Below, piece after piece: positions 47,765-59,740 of a DNA stretch of 64,000 nt. Under the pieces are notes generated by a model, which was not told the origin of the DNA, did not search any database, and saw only the letters and a program-made list of their open reading frames with translations. Both the position numbers and the translations under genes were made by a program. Source of the stretch: Misgurnus anguillicaudatus (Eukaryota; Chordata; Actinopteri; Cypriniformes; Cobitidae); contig NC_073340.2 in NCBI RefSeq assembly GCF_027580225.2, positions 32,934,501 to 32,998,500 of the forward strand. Direction: 5' to 3'. Numbering within the stretch: the stretch's first letter is position 1; each line of letters opens with the position of its first letter.

Positions 47765-47772
47765 TGACGTCA
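47765..47772. promoter_or_regulatory. Full palindromic CRE (TGACGTCA)
   Basis: A perfect cAMP-response element about 190 bp upstream of the ppp2r2d start codon, inside the CpG-rich region. CREB/ATF occupancy is inferred from the motif only. Confidence 0.6.
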
Positions 47773-47840
47773 TTTAATCGAACGAGCCGTGCGCCCGGCG
47801 CGTCGTCGCTGCGTAGGGCTTTGCGCAGAGAGTGACGTGA

Positions 47841-50140
47841 ATATCCAACGCCCTTGTTTGTGTGGTTTTGTAACTTACAATGATTTTGTTTATGGACTGT
47901 GATAGTATACTGTAAATTCATATACTGTTTGGACATATCACACACACATTTAAATATCTCTCTCTTGTGACCAATATAAGACATTTTCTGTTTCTTTAAA
48001 TCTTTTTTATGAATCCTTAATTTTTTCTTCAATTCTTCAATTTCAGTGCATTTCACAAATTTCCAAAACATTTACAATAAATAAAATTGTATTTTTGTCA
48101 TAAAAAGTTTATATGATTGCACAGTTACGTTTTGTCTAACTAATCTCTAATATTTTTAGCATTCACCTTCACATCAAACGATTTGAAAGGTCAAGAGAAA
48201 TATATGTGTTTATGTGTTAATCTAAAATATTTTTTGCAATTTTATTTATTCCTGTTTTTATCCTGTTTAATTATAATAAATAAATAAAAATGTGTGGACA
48301 GGATGAGTGACAGGTAAAAGTGTGACATCTATCTATTTCTATCTATAGCCTAGACAGACAGACAGACAGACAGACAGATCGATATAGACACACCGTATAT
48401 ATAAGCCTGTACACAAATGCAAGTTTTTTAAATAATTTAATCTTTAAGAGATATTTTTTTTTCGAAAAAAAAAAACATTTACAATAAATACAATTTTATT
48501 TTTGTCATAAAAAGTTTATATGATTGCACAATTACATTTTTGTCCTAATCTCTGATATTTCAGCATTCACCTTCACATCAAAAGATTTAAAAGGTCATAA
48601 AATTAGCCTATGTGTTTATGTATTCATTTAGAATATTTTTTTGCAATTTTATTTATGTCTGTTTTTATCCTGTATAATTATAAAAAATAAATAAACAAAA
48701 AGGTGTGGACAGTATGAGTGACAGGTAAAAGTGTGATCTATATCTATATATCTATATCTACATCTATATCTATCTAGATATAAGATAGAAAATTAAGATA
48801 TTTAATTTTTTTGAAAAACGTCAACATGGTCAAAAATTAACAAATTAACAAAATGAACAAAAATGCCCCCAAAAGGCTTGGTGCTGACAACATGTTATTG
48901 TTAATGTCATAGTATAGGCTACTATACAGTATATGCCATTATTCTGTGTTATAAAGTCTTGTTTTTCTTACATAAAGGATTGATGACACTGAACAGTATG
49001 ACAGTTGTATCATAGGTTCACCACATGGAGGAGCCACTATATTAGGTTATATTCAATTGATCTTCTTTAGGCCTATACTACACAGTTATATATCATTATA
49101 TACAGTATATATCATTATATAAAGAAAATGCATATTTTTGTTTATTTTATAACATTTGTTTCATGGTCATGCAAACTCAATATGACAATATGAGGCCTGT
49201 TATTGTTTATCATTTAACAATATAAACTTACTCTCTACTCCTATTCATAAAAATCAGCATTTTTTTTGCAGATGCCATGATGTTTTCAAACACATGCATT
49301 ATGTAAGAATTAAATTCCACTGTCCTTTTCAGTCCATTGAAACGGAACATAAATAGCTCAGTGAGTTATTTCAAAATGAATAATTTATCTTTTTGCAAGA
49401 CTCGTGTGGATTGAACAGATGTCTGTAAATCAATGTTAAACAGTAAGCAGCACAGAGCAATGTTAGAATAACAACAGAGACATCGTGTAATAGAGAGTCA
49501 TTACTATCAGCCATTACCACAACATGAACCCATCATCATACATCACTGCTAATGAGAAATAAAATAAATGGGCAGTGATTTATACAACAGATGAACACTT
49601 CTTACACTACAGATGAGCTTTACCACTTAATTCTTTAATTAATTGATAATTTATAAATTAGATACTTTCCAGCAGTAATTATGTGAAGTGAAAACTGTTA
49701 ATATTATTCCTGTTTTAAAAAGATTAGGTTGTCTTTATACATCATTTGTTCTTTACAATTAAAACTGAATAGAGATAATCATAAATATTCATTTGTAAAC
49801 CTGAATAATTTTTATTAATCTGCTATACACCCCAGAAACACTGTGAATGTGGATTTAAATAGCGAATTGTTATATTTCTATAAAACAAGGACATGTCCTA
49901 AAAAAAGCTATCAATAACAACTATGCTAATTTTTTTACTTGGTTTTATGTTTCTACTTCGGGATGCTCCTCCTTTAGATGACCCAACAGTAGGCTATAGA
50001 AAGATGACACCGGCCCTTGAAAGGACTTCAGATAACACTGAACTACAAACTGATCTATCGTTTTTTCATTCTGAATTGTTGTGTTTTATAATTATTCTGC
50101 ATTGTGTCCAAAAAAGCTGTTTTGCAACAGTGCAGCGTTT
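47841..50140. other. Intergenic DNA upstream of ppp2r2d, with a 410-bp tandem duplication
   Basis: 48065-48340 and 48473-48750 are diverged direct copies, listed separately. A (CAGA)n run lies at 48352-48379 and ATCT-type runs near 48325-48347 and 48735-48780. No gene seen. Confidence 0.6.
48065..48750. repeat. Two diverged tandem copies, offset about 410 bp
   Basis: The words CATTTACAATAAATA, AAAAGTTTATATGATTGCAC and GAGTGACAGGTAAAAGTGTG recur in the same order in each half. Each copy ends in an ATCT-type microsatellite. This looks like a local duplication between microsatellites. Confidence 0.8.
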
Positions 50141-53011
50141 CCCAACTAAAAAGACCAGCTAAAACCAGCCTAAGCTAGTTGGCAGTTTTTAGCTGGTCAC
50201 CCAGTCTGGTTTTAGCTGGTTAAGCTGGTGTAGCAGGCTGGTTTTATAGGGGTTTTTGACACTTTTTAGCTGGTCTTAGCTGTTCAGACTGGAAGACCAT
50301 CTGTTCCACCAGCTTAAACCAGCTTGACCTGGAAGCTTGGTCTTACCTGGTTTAAGGTAGTAGTAGCTGGTTTAAGATGGTCCTCCCAGCATGGTAAAGC
50401 TGGTTAAGATTGTCAAGCTAGTATTTCAGCCTGGTCAAGATAGGATAGTTGGTTTACCCTGCTGAAAAAACCAACAAGACCAGCATATGTTGTGTTTTGG
50501 TGCTGGTTTGCAAGTGAACACCAGCTAAACCAGCACCAAACCAGCACCAAACCAGCATTAGAACCAGCATCCCATGCCAGACCAGCATATTTTGTGTTTT
50601 GGTGCTGGTATGCTGGTGACTACCACCTAAACCAGCATCAAACCAGCATAGACTTCCATAATTCCCATGCTGGACCATGCTGGTTTGATGCTGTTTTTTT
50701 CAGCAGGGTAGTTGGTGGGCAGATGGTCTCCCAGCCAAAAGTGGCTAAAACCCATCTAAAAACCATCCTGCTACAACCAGCTAAAACCAGTATAAGTTGG
50801 TTGGCTGTTTTCAGATGGTCACATAGTCTGGTTTAAGCATGGTTAAGCTGGTGTAGCAGGCTGGTTTTATACGGGTTTTGGACACTTTTTAGCTGGTCTT
50901 AGCTGTTCAGGCTGGAAGACCATCTGTTCCATCAGCTTGATCTGGAAGCTTGGTGGTACCTGGTTTAAGATATAAGTGGCTGGTTTAAGCATGGCAAAGC
51001 TGGTCAAGCTGGTCTTTCAGCCTGGTCAAGGTGGGGCAGTTGGTATTAGCTGGTGGGTCAGATGGTCTCCCAGCCAAAAAGTGGCTAAAACCCATCTAAA
51101 AACCAACCCGCTACAACCAGCAAAAACCAGCCTAAGCTTGTTGGCTGTTTCAGCTGGTCACCTAGTCTGGTTTAAGCATGGTTAAGCTGGTGTAGCAGGC
51201 TGGTTTTATACGAGTTTTGGACACTTTTTAGCTGGTCTTAGCTGTTCAGGCTGAAAGACCATCTATTCCACCAGCTTAAACCAGCTTGACCTGGAAGCTT
51301 GGTCTTACCTGGTTTAAGATAGAAGTAGCAGTTTAAGACGGTCCTCTCAACATGGCAAAGCTGGTTAAGATTGTCAAGCTAGTCTTTCAGGTCAAGGTGG
51401 GACAGTTGGTTTTAGCTGGTGGGTCAGCTGGTCTCCCAGCCCAAAATTGGCTAAAACCCATCTAAAAAACAGCCTGCTACAACTAGCTAAAACCAGCCTA
51501 AGCTTGTTGGCTGTTTCAGCTGGTCACCTATGGTTTAAGCATGGTTAAGCTGGTGTAGCAGGCTGGTTTTATACGGGTTTTGGACACTTTTTAGCTGGTC
51601 TTAGCTGTTTAGGCTGAAAGACCATCTGTTCCACCAGCTTAAACCAGCTTGACCTGAAAGCTTGGTCTTACCTGGTTTAAGATAGAAGTAGCAGTTTAAG
51701 ACGATCCTCTCAACATGGCAAAGCTGGTTAAGATTGTCAAGCTAGTCTTTCAGGTCAAGGTGGGACAATTGGGTTTAGCTGGTGGGTCAGCTGGTCTCCC
51801 AGCCCAAAAGTGGCTAAAACCCATCTAAAAACCAGCCTGCTACAACCAGCAAAAACCAGCCTAAGCTTGTTGGCTGTTTCAGCTGGTCACCTAGTCTGGT
51901 TTAAGCATGGTTAAGCTGGTGTAGCATGCCGGTTTTATACGGTTTTGGACACTTTTTCGCTGGTCTTAGCTGTTTAGGCTGACCATCTGTTCCACCAGCT
52001 TAAACCAGCTTGACCTGGAAGCTTGGTCTTACCTGGTTTAAGATAGAAGTAGCAGTTTAAGACGATCCTCTCAACATGGCAAAGCTGGTTAAGATTGTCA
52101 AGCTAGTCTTTCAGGTCAAGGTGGGACAGTTGGTTTTAGCTGGTGGATCAGCTGGTCTCCCAGCCCAAAATTGGCTAAAACCCATCTAAAAACCAGCCTG
52201 CTATAACCAGCAAAAACCAGCCTAAGCTTGTTGGCTGTTTCAGCTGGTCACCTAGTCTGGTTTAAGCATGGTTACGCTGGTGTAGCAGGCTGGTTTTATA
52301 TGGGTTTTGGACACTTTTTAGCTGGTCTTAGCTGTTCAGACTGGAAGACCATCTGTTCCACCAGCTTAAACCAGCTTGACCTGAAAGCTTGGTCTTACCT
52401 GGTTTAAGATAGAAGTAGCAGTTTAAGACGATCCTCTCAACATGGCAAAGCTGGTTAAGATTGTCAAGCTAGTCTTTCAGGTCAAGGTGGGACAATTGGG
52501 TTTAGCTGGTGGGTCAGCTGGTCTCCCAGCCCAAAAGTGGCTAAAACCCATCTAAAAACCAGCCTGCTACAACCAGCAAAAACCAGCCTAAGCTTGTTGG
52601 CTGTTTCAGCTGGTCACCTAGTCTGGTTTAAGCATGGTTAAGCTGGTGTAGCATGCCGGTTTTATACGGTTTTGGACACTTTTTCGCTGGTCTTAGCTGT
52701 TTAGGCTGACCATCTGTTCCACCAGCTTAAACCAGCTTGACCTGGAAGCTTGGTCTTACCTGGTTTAAGATAGAAGTAGCAGTTTAAGACGGTCCTCTCA
52801 ACATGGCAAAGCCGGTTAATTTTGTCAAGCTAGTCTTTCAGGTCAAGGTGGGACAATTGGGTTTAGCTGGTGGGTCAGATGGTCTCCCAGCCAAAAAGTG
52901 GCTAAACCCATCTAAAAAATAGCCTGCCACAACCAGTTAAAACCAGACTGGGAGACTATAAAAAACCAGCCAACCAGCTTAGGCTGGTTTTAGGTGGTCT
53001 TTTCAGTAGGG
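50141..53011. repeat. GCTGGT/AACCAGC array, about seven ~363-bp units
   Basis: CATGGCAAAGC recurs at 50990, 51351, 51714, 52075, 52441 and 52802, spacings 361-366, with a diverged unit at 50390. Neighbouring units alternate between two versions, so the recent period is about 725 bp. The outer edges (AACTAAAAAGACCAGC and GGTCTTTTCAGTAGGG) are inverted termini like those at 20225 and 21191, so the array sits inside a DNA-type element. Reading frames in it are repeat artefacts. Confidence 0.85.
50457..50708. mobile_element. TA-flanked MITE nested in the GCTGGT array
   Basis: The ends CCCTGCTGAAAAAA and TTTTTTTCAGCAGGG are inverted. A TA duplication is at 50455-50456 and 50709-50710. Comparison with neighbouring units shows an empty site. 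TA duplication suggests Tc1/mariner-type movement. The interior is also CCAGCA-rich but a different family. Confidence 0.75.
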
Positions 53012-54485
53012 TTGTGACCCTGTCTGTGAAATCAGACTAAAGTCTCATAATCTAGTGATGAGATTAATATATAAAGTTTGATTTCAATCATAATTTAATC
53101 TTTGACATGACCTTACACAAAATTATCTTTATTTACATTATGTCGGATGATTTTATGTAGAAAACAGTAAATCATAAAAACTAGGTTTTCACAGGCAGGG
53201 TCACAATTTTTTAGGACTTCAATTTTGGTAACACTTTGTAGACAGCCTTTTATGTTCTCAGTATTAGTCTATCAGGTTGATTTTCACCTAAATGAATCAC
53301 AAAAATTAATAAAAAAAAACCTTATTATGCATTAGCACCCTACAAAGGGATTGTTCATCACCAAACCATTATTTTCCACATTAGCATCTCTTCATTTTTA
53401 TAATGTGTAATAGCAGTAAAGACCAGCAGATGGCAGTGTTTATATATTAATGGACCATTGCTTTTTTTATGGGTTCCAACTCAAGCCAACATAATTTAAA
53501 TGTAGTTATGCACTGTTGATCCCCATCCAAACACTATTATGTTCATAATTCATGTCTACCCCAGCGGCTGTATAAACATCTACAGTAATTGAAGGGTATG
53601 AGTTGGTTATTTAACAGCGTGATTTACCACAGTATCTTACACACGGAGAGCTGTTTCTCTGCTGATAGGCAAGCGAGGCATATGGTTGTTTTGGTTATTT
53701 AACATAAAGAAAAGCTGTAATCATCTACTGTATACTCCATACGCAGAAATCTTCTCACGGCTTGCAGTTTGATAAATATTGGCACTTGTCGGTGAAAACC
53801 TTACTTTTGATATACAATGAAACAGACCAATGCAAAACCAGGTGAAAGGCAGTGATAAACGGGACTTATAGATGTTTGTGCTTACAAATCCACAGATAAG
53901 AGATGTCTGGGGAGAAGAAAGTGGAAAATGCAATTATAAGGGAGTTTTTCAGTGTCTTCTAATGAAACCGACAGCATGGAAATGAAAGGCAGACTTTCTG
54001 TCAGTATAGTCGGTGTGGGGAATAACACAAGCTTTTAAGTGCAATAAACAAAATTAGCTTGGAAATCGCACAGAAAATCCCAGGCAAGAGGAAGAAAAGC
54101 TTTCATCTCATTCACCTCAAATATTACGCCTTTATTTCTTCTCCTTCATCTCCATAGTAATAATCAGCCTAAAATGTAAATGTCACTTTTCGTACTGCAG
54201 ATGTGTCATTTGTCATAATACTACAGACATTAGATGGGATGTGGTTGCTTATCCACTTTAAGCTCTTATACAGACATTTCTTTAATAGGCTTATGCCAAC
54301 AGAGTCTCTTTACTGCTGTCATTGGATCGTCCTCCTGCTCAGCATTATTACTTTATATTTGTAACAGCTGTTTATGTTATTCATAAGCTTAGACACCAAA
54401 TCAACAAGAAATTTTATATTAAAGGGGCACAAATTAGAAAACGGGTGATAAAGAAGTAATTCTGTGTAAATGCGATTTACTAGTA
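53012..54485. other. Unassigned stretch
   Basis: AT-rich. No repeat end or splice-flanked exon recognised. The 70-codon minus-strand frame at 53721-53933 has no known domain. Confidence 0.4.
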
Positions 54486-55295
54486 CACTCAAAAAAATGA
54501 TTCATTGGATTAACTCAATAAAATTGTGGGCAGGATTTCCATCCAATGTGAATGTGTACCCCTAACTCATAAAAAACTGCTTTACGCAATAAAAATATAT
54601 TGAGTTAGTCCAACTCAATTTGAAGTAAATGGCAATACTCAATTAGTTGCCTCAACTTAATTTAGTGTAGTCTGAATAACTCGATTTAGCGTAGTTTGAA
54701 TAACTTAATGTAGTGTGGTCTGAATAACTCAACTCTGTTATTTTATATAAGACGTCTTTATGTCATACTAATTAGCATAAGCACATGTTAGCATGCTAAT
54801 AATAATAACATTTGATACTTTGGATGAGCTTGTGAGAAGAAACTGATCTATAAAACAGCCATTGACACAGTTAGTGCTCATTGAGAGAAATATGTCCCAT
54901 CCACAACCTAACCACAAGCGCCACTCTTCTGCACGATGGTAACCAAACAATTTGAAAAAATATAACACAAACGGTTCTAAATCAATAAGAAAAACGAACA
55001 TTAAACACTATTAAGTCTTTCTCTTTACCTAAAAATGCATAAAATAACACTTAAATAAAAAATTACTCTACAAAAGCAGTTGCATGCAAAGCATGCTGGG
55101 AAATTATTTTTCCAGAACCCAAACTCAAACTAATTGTGTTAACGCAGTTAAAAAGAAATCAACAAATTATAGTACATATTCATTTTGTGTTAGACAAATT
55201 AAATATATATACTTATTGCTCTTAATGAGGTATTTTAAAATATTGAACACAATTTTAATGTGTCATTTCAGGGCTTGAATCATTTTTTTTTAGTG
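54486..55295. mobile_element. DNA element with CACTCAAAAAAATGATTCA ends
   Basis: The left terminus and the right TGAATCATTTTTTTTTAGTG are imperfect inverses and match the CACTGAAAAAA family at 14572-14775. The interior is longer and contains AACTCAA-rich text. No transposase. Confidence 0.6.
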
Positions 55296-55679
55296 AGATG
55301 AACGTACTTTTATTCTTTAGCAAAAACGAAACTGTCTCAATGTAATAAAATGAATTTTGAGAAGGTTACTCGGGTGCCAAAGAGATGGAAGACTCTGAAT
55401 AACCTCTTTGAGTTTTTGCATGAAACAGTTCTTCCAGGAACTCCATCATATGAGAAAAGGTTTTGATACACTTGAAATGAATATTGATGTGCTTTGAGTG
55501 CATAAGCATGATATCCGAGACTGGTTTAAAGGGTATTAGGTTGAGATATCAGCATGCAAGATATTTTTCTACTCTAAACAAAACTGAATAAAAATCTGAA
55601 TGTTTGTGTTTGCTTGATTGTGTCACGCTTCATGATATTCACATTATAAAATATAATCTGTATAGAAAAGCTCATTACA

Positions 55680-55858
55680 CTCTACATAAAAATAAAGGTG
55701 CTTCATAATGCCATAGAAAAGCTTTTTTTGCTAAATGGTTCCATAGAAAACCTTTAACAGCTGAAAAAAAGTAATTACTACTTAAATATTTGACTGAATG
55801 GTTGAAGAACCAAAATTGGTTCTTCTATGGCATTGCTGTGAAGAACCATTTTTAAAAG
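55680..55858. mobile_element. Foldback MITE with GAAGAACCATTTTT end
   Basis: AAATAAAGGTGCTTCATAAT with GCCATAGAA on the left pairs with TTCTATGGCATTGCTGTGAA on the right. A fragment of the same family is at 57735-57810 (AAAGGTGCTAAAAGGTTCTT). Confidence 0.7.
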
Positions 55859-55970
55859 TGACCATCTTTTGTCCTCTGAAGTAAAAGTGTGCATATAGAC
55901 CAACATCTTTGCAATTTGAGGACATTTAAAGGGCTAATATATCAAAAGATTATAATTGTTGGAGCATTAA

Positions 55971-56839
55971 AGGTGCCAAAGAATGCATTTTAATAATCTG
56001 TTAAATTGTTCTCTGATATCTACATAGAAGGTTTGTGGCTTTATTAAGTGCAAAAATTAACCAGAGATGGTTTTACATGTCCATTTACAACGCCAAGATT
56101 TGCCTTTAGTTTTTGAATCAGTAAACACTGGATCTGATATTTACAGCGGATTGTCATTACATTTGCTGCTTTTCTTTAAATAAATCGATTCTTTGACCTC
56201 AGTACACTTGAAATATTTTAAGTACATTGTTAAAAAGTTGTGACTGTTTTGTATGCCGTGTTTATATCATATAATAAATAAATGGGTACGTTATTTGCCC
56301 TAAATGCTTGAATAGTGTAATGTGTAATAAAATACAATTAATCCTGGCAGTTTAAATTGAAAATCTTATCCGAGTACATGTCATCATAGCAAAATTATAC
56401 CCCAAAATATCATTATACCATAATATTTAAAATTTCACCAGTATACGCTAATTTAGTAAATGCATCTATTGGTCGTATTTGGTGAAATGGACAAACGACC
56501 AAAGCAATCACATGGGTTGAAGGATATGTTGTGCAAAACGTAAACAGTAGAACTTCAGCCTAAAAGTTAGCATATAGCATTAACTAGCATATAGTGCTAA
56601 TTTAGCAGTCACAACTTGTTTTTAGCATTGTAACAACAATTTAATGTGTAATTTAATGTTAGGGCGTACATCACTGTCATGTCACAGTCGATGTTATGTT
56701 GAGATTGGTCTGTTTTTCAGCTGGGTTTTGCATGCACAAGGTTTACATAAAAAGGAGGAAACAATCGTGTTTGAGGTTCACGATATGTCATAACCATGTA
56801 CAGAACTATTATTTTTCAGTTTTACATTCTACTGCACCT
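55971..56839. mobile_element. TTAA-flanked element AGGTGCCAAAGAATG
   Basis: The ends AGGTGCCAAAGAATGCATTT and TTTACATTCTACTGCACCT are imperfect inverses (roughly three in four bases), with TTAA at 55967-55970 and 56840-56843. No transposase. Older than the others by end divergence. Confidence 0.6.
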
Positions 56840-57247
56840 TTAAAGGACATGGTTCATGTTTACAAATACTCAAAGTGCTCTCTCTCTCTCTCTTCTTAAT
56901 CTTCTTCCACTTTACTCTGATTTCATTTGTTTCATTGATATTCAACCCCACTTATCCACGTTCATAAAATATTAAGAACGTTTTTTCCACTGAACTATTT
57001 ATAGTCAAATCAAACTAAGTCATGTGAGTACCGGGCTTTTAAACTTTAACATCAGCAGGATAAACAGTTGTAAATCAGATGCTTGAGATAAAAACACTGA
57101 GAACACTGTCTCTGCAGGACACCAGGAAGCGTTTCAAATGCAGTCATATCCAGTCAATGAATAAATGCAACAGTATTGGTTTTCAGTGTATGCATGCTTC
57201 TGTGCGACAGAGCATTTCTGTTTCAAAATATGGTGAGCTACCTCACT

Positions 57248-57720
57248 GCAACCCTGTATCACGAAATTATGTACCTATAGTCACGTAAATTTGTGAGTCT
57301 TATGCGTGACACTGACACGGTTTTCAGCCTTTTTGCGTAAACATTTCACGCATTTCCGTTTACGTGTCACTGTCACTTATTTGTTACTCAACTGTTTTGT
57401 CCTATTTTCAAACCATTGACGCTTCGGTTTAGGGTTAGATTTGGTGTTTGCGTTAGGATGTCACTTTAAGTATTGTTTTATACCTTTTTTTGAATATTTA
57501 TTTTTTATATTTTATGATTTTTAAACCATTGTCACCTGGGTTAGAGTTGGGTTTGGGTAAGGATGTAATTTTATGTAAATCTAATCGAAGTGACAATGGT
57601 AAGAAAATAGGATAAAACAGTTGAGTAACAAATATGTGACAGTGACACCCTGTCAGTGTCATGCATAAGACTCACAAATTTACGTGACTATAGGTATGTA
57701 ATTTCATGATACTGGGTTGC
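57248..57720. mobile_element. Foldback element with CACGTAAATTTGTGAGTC arms
   Basis: 57248-57320 and 57650-57720 are inverted copies, including CCTATAGTCACGTAAATTTG. The spacer holds GGTTTAGGGTTAGATTT, also found in the foldback at 1305-1679. Non-coding. Confidence 0.75.
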
Positions 57721-57855
57721 TCACTGTCTACATACCCTCTTAAAAATAAAGGTGCTAAAAGGTTCTTCACAGTGATGCAATAAAAGAACCATTTTTGGTT
57801 CCTCAAAGAAAATGATGATGATGATAAAAGTACATATAGTACCCATACTTTAATG

Positions 57856-58122
57856 CAGTGGTTCCCAAACTTTTTCAGCGTGCGGCCCCCCTTATGTACG
57901 GTGCATTCCTTCGCGGCCCCCCAAAGAAAATTTGTGACAAAAACTGTTCTAAAACATTTTAATAAAAAAACATTCAATTATACAAAAAAGTAGCTATTTT
58001 GGTTAGTAGCCTTATTTTTTTTTAGGTTTAATTACACATGATAAATTAATGTATTTCATAAAATGTCATAAAACTGAGGCCCCCCTGGCACCATTTCGCG
58101 GCCCCCAGTTTGAAAACCACTG
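57856..58122. mobile_element. Short hAT element CAGTGGTTCCCAAAC, 8-bp duplication
   Basis: The ends CAGTGGTTCCCAAACTTTTT and CAGTTTGAAAACCACTG are inverted. CTTTAATG is duplicated at 57848-57855 and 58123-58130. The GCGGCCCCCC motif is typical of this vertebrate hAT (Charlie-type) group. 267 bp. Confidence 0.88.
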
Positions 58123-58250
58123 CTTTAATGTGACCTCTGCATTTAACATTTAAGTGAGTATGAACACACAAACTGAAAGTCGTGAACACACACACCCGGA
58201 GAAGTGAAAAAAAAACATTAAGAAAACATACTTTTTAAGTCTAAAGCAGT

Positions 58251-58420
58251 GGTTCTCAAACTTTTTCACCGCACCCTTATGTATGGTGCATTCCTTCGCG
58301 GCCCCCCCAAAGAAAATGTATAAACAAATTTGTTTTAAAACATACAATTTTAATTAAACAAAACATATTAAATTATACAAAGTAGTGCTGTTGGTTAGTA
58401 GCCTTATTTTTTTCATGATA
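58251..58420. mobile_element. Second, truncated copy of the CAGTGGTTC hAT element
   Basis: A direct repeat of the left two-thirds of 57856-58122, from GCAGTGGTTCTCAAAC to GGTTAGTAGCCTTATTTTTT. The right terminus is missing. Confidence 0.75.
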
Positions 58421-58492
58421 ATGAAGATAAATTAAGATAAAAAAATTCTAAGCATCTTTATGTTTTAATAAGTGAACAACGTAAAATAAAGC

Positions 58493-58589
58493 AATAAACC
58501 CGTGAAGCAGTGGGTTACCAGTGCATTTTATAACAGCTAAGGGGCGTTGTTAGGCACAACACGAAGCCCCACTGCTTCACGGGTTTATT
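58493..58589. repeat. Perfect 22-bp hairpin
   Basis: 58493-58514 and 58568-58589 are perfect inverses (AATAAACCCGTGAAGCAGTG...). The loop is 53 bases. A looser relative of this region lies at 59410-59545 (CCAATCAGAATGAAGAACC). Confidence 0.75.
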
Positions 58590-58599
58590 GCGTTTATAA

Positions 58600-59740
58600 A
58601 ACGGTTACTTCATATGCATAGCGGGGTTTCACAAAATGAAACACAAATAAGTTGTAATTATATTAGTACAAATATTACTCTTCCGCCAAACAAAGTAGTT
58701 CCTCAGAATCAAGTGTGGCTGCAACAGAGCGCAGTTCTCAAGCAACACAGACGCAGCAAAGACACAATGAAAATATAATTTAAGACTGTGGTGTTTATTT
58801 ATATAAATCAACATTAATCTAAAATATACATTAACATGTATATCGTGCAACTGTTGAAGTGATGATCAAATATGCTTGGAAGCATAACTCTTTCTCCGTC
58901 AGCGTTTTTTTTAAATTGCCCGCAGTTTTAGTTTAATGCCTTACAGAAAAAATATCTTCTTTAAATAAACATAAAATATCAAATGAAAGAACAGACCATC
59001 CGCTTTCCAACAACGACAACAAAAAAAAAGTTTCATCCTACCTTCATTTGTTCTCTTATCAGTTATTACCTCTCAAATTATTGCTAAAAGCGGAGATAAT
59101 TCAATTTTTGGGAAGAACTTTTGTAAGAGATCAGATTCAGAGCCATCAAAACTTACATGTCACGCTAAATCCACCACAACGCTGTTGTGTCGAGTGAATG
59201 CGTCAGTGTTTAAGTTGGGTAAGATTGCCATCTGGTGGATAATAGCAGAAATATCAATTTAAGACAAAAACAACTCAGAGAACGTTTTCTCTTTATTGAC
59301 GAAATGACTCAAGAATATTTATTGTCATTTATCTGGATATCGCCATAATCGTGCAAAGGTAGAAAAATAAAAAAATGATTAAAGACTGTGGTGTTTATTT
59401 TCATAAATCAGTACTCAGCAACAGTGGCGCAGTGATACTTGTAATGCGGTCTGAACCGTGGGTTTACCGGGGTATTTTATCACGGCTTAGAACGCGTTTC
59501 AACCAATCAGAATGAAGAACCAGAACGAGCCGTTTTATAATACTCATTTTGGGTATCCCAGAGTCAATTATTCTTAAAAGAACCAGTTCTTTCTTATCTT
59601 TATAATAGTGTGTTGATATTTTTTCCTCTGCAAAGAACCATTCATGCAACAGAAAGGTTCTATGCATGTTGGTTCATTATGTAACTATACAGCCCCGACA
59701 AAGAGAAAGACTTTTAGAAAGACAGTAAGGTTTTATATAT
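58600..59740. other. Unassigned stretch with degraded repeat at 59410-59545
   Basis: 59500-59545 (AACCAATCAGAATGAAGAAC) matches the end of a common fish repeat. No gene seen. Confidence 0.4.

Larger units (their letters stand above)
47500..47840 (-). promoter_or_regulatory. CpG-rich promoter of ppp2r2d
   Basis: A compact run of dense CpG in an AT-rich setting spans exon 1 and upstream DNA. It includes the 5' UTR just before the ATG at 47577-47579, an AAGATGGCGC YY1-like site (47731-47740) and a perfect TGACGTCA (47765-47772). There is no TATA box. The frames here on both strands are CpG-island artefacts. Confidence 0.8.

Noticed and set aside
47469..48071. Several frames of 60-126 codons near the ppp2r2d promoter
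   Set aside because: Open frames are expected in CpG-rich DNA. They overlap the exon 1 5' UTR and promoter and carry no known domain.
50454..51185. Frames of 69-114 codons with repeated CWF and HQ words
   Set aside because: They are translations of the GCTGGT/AACCAGC array.
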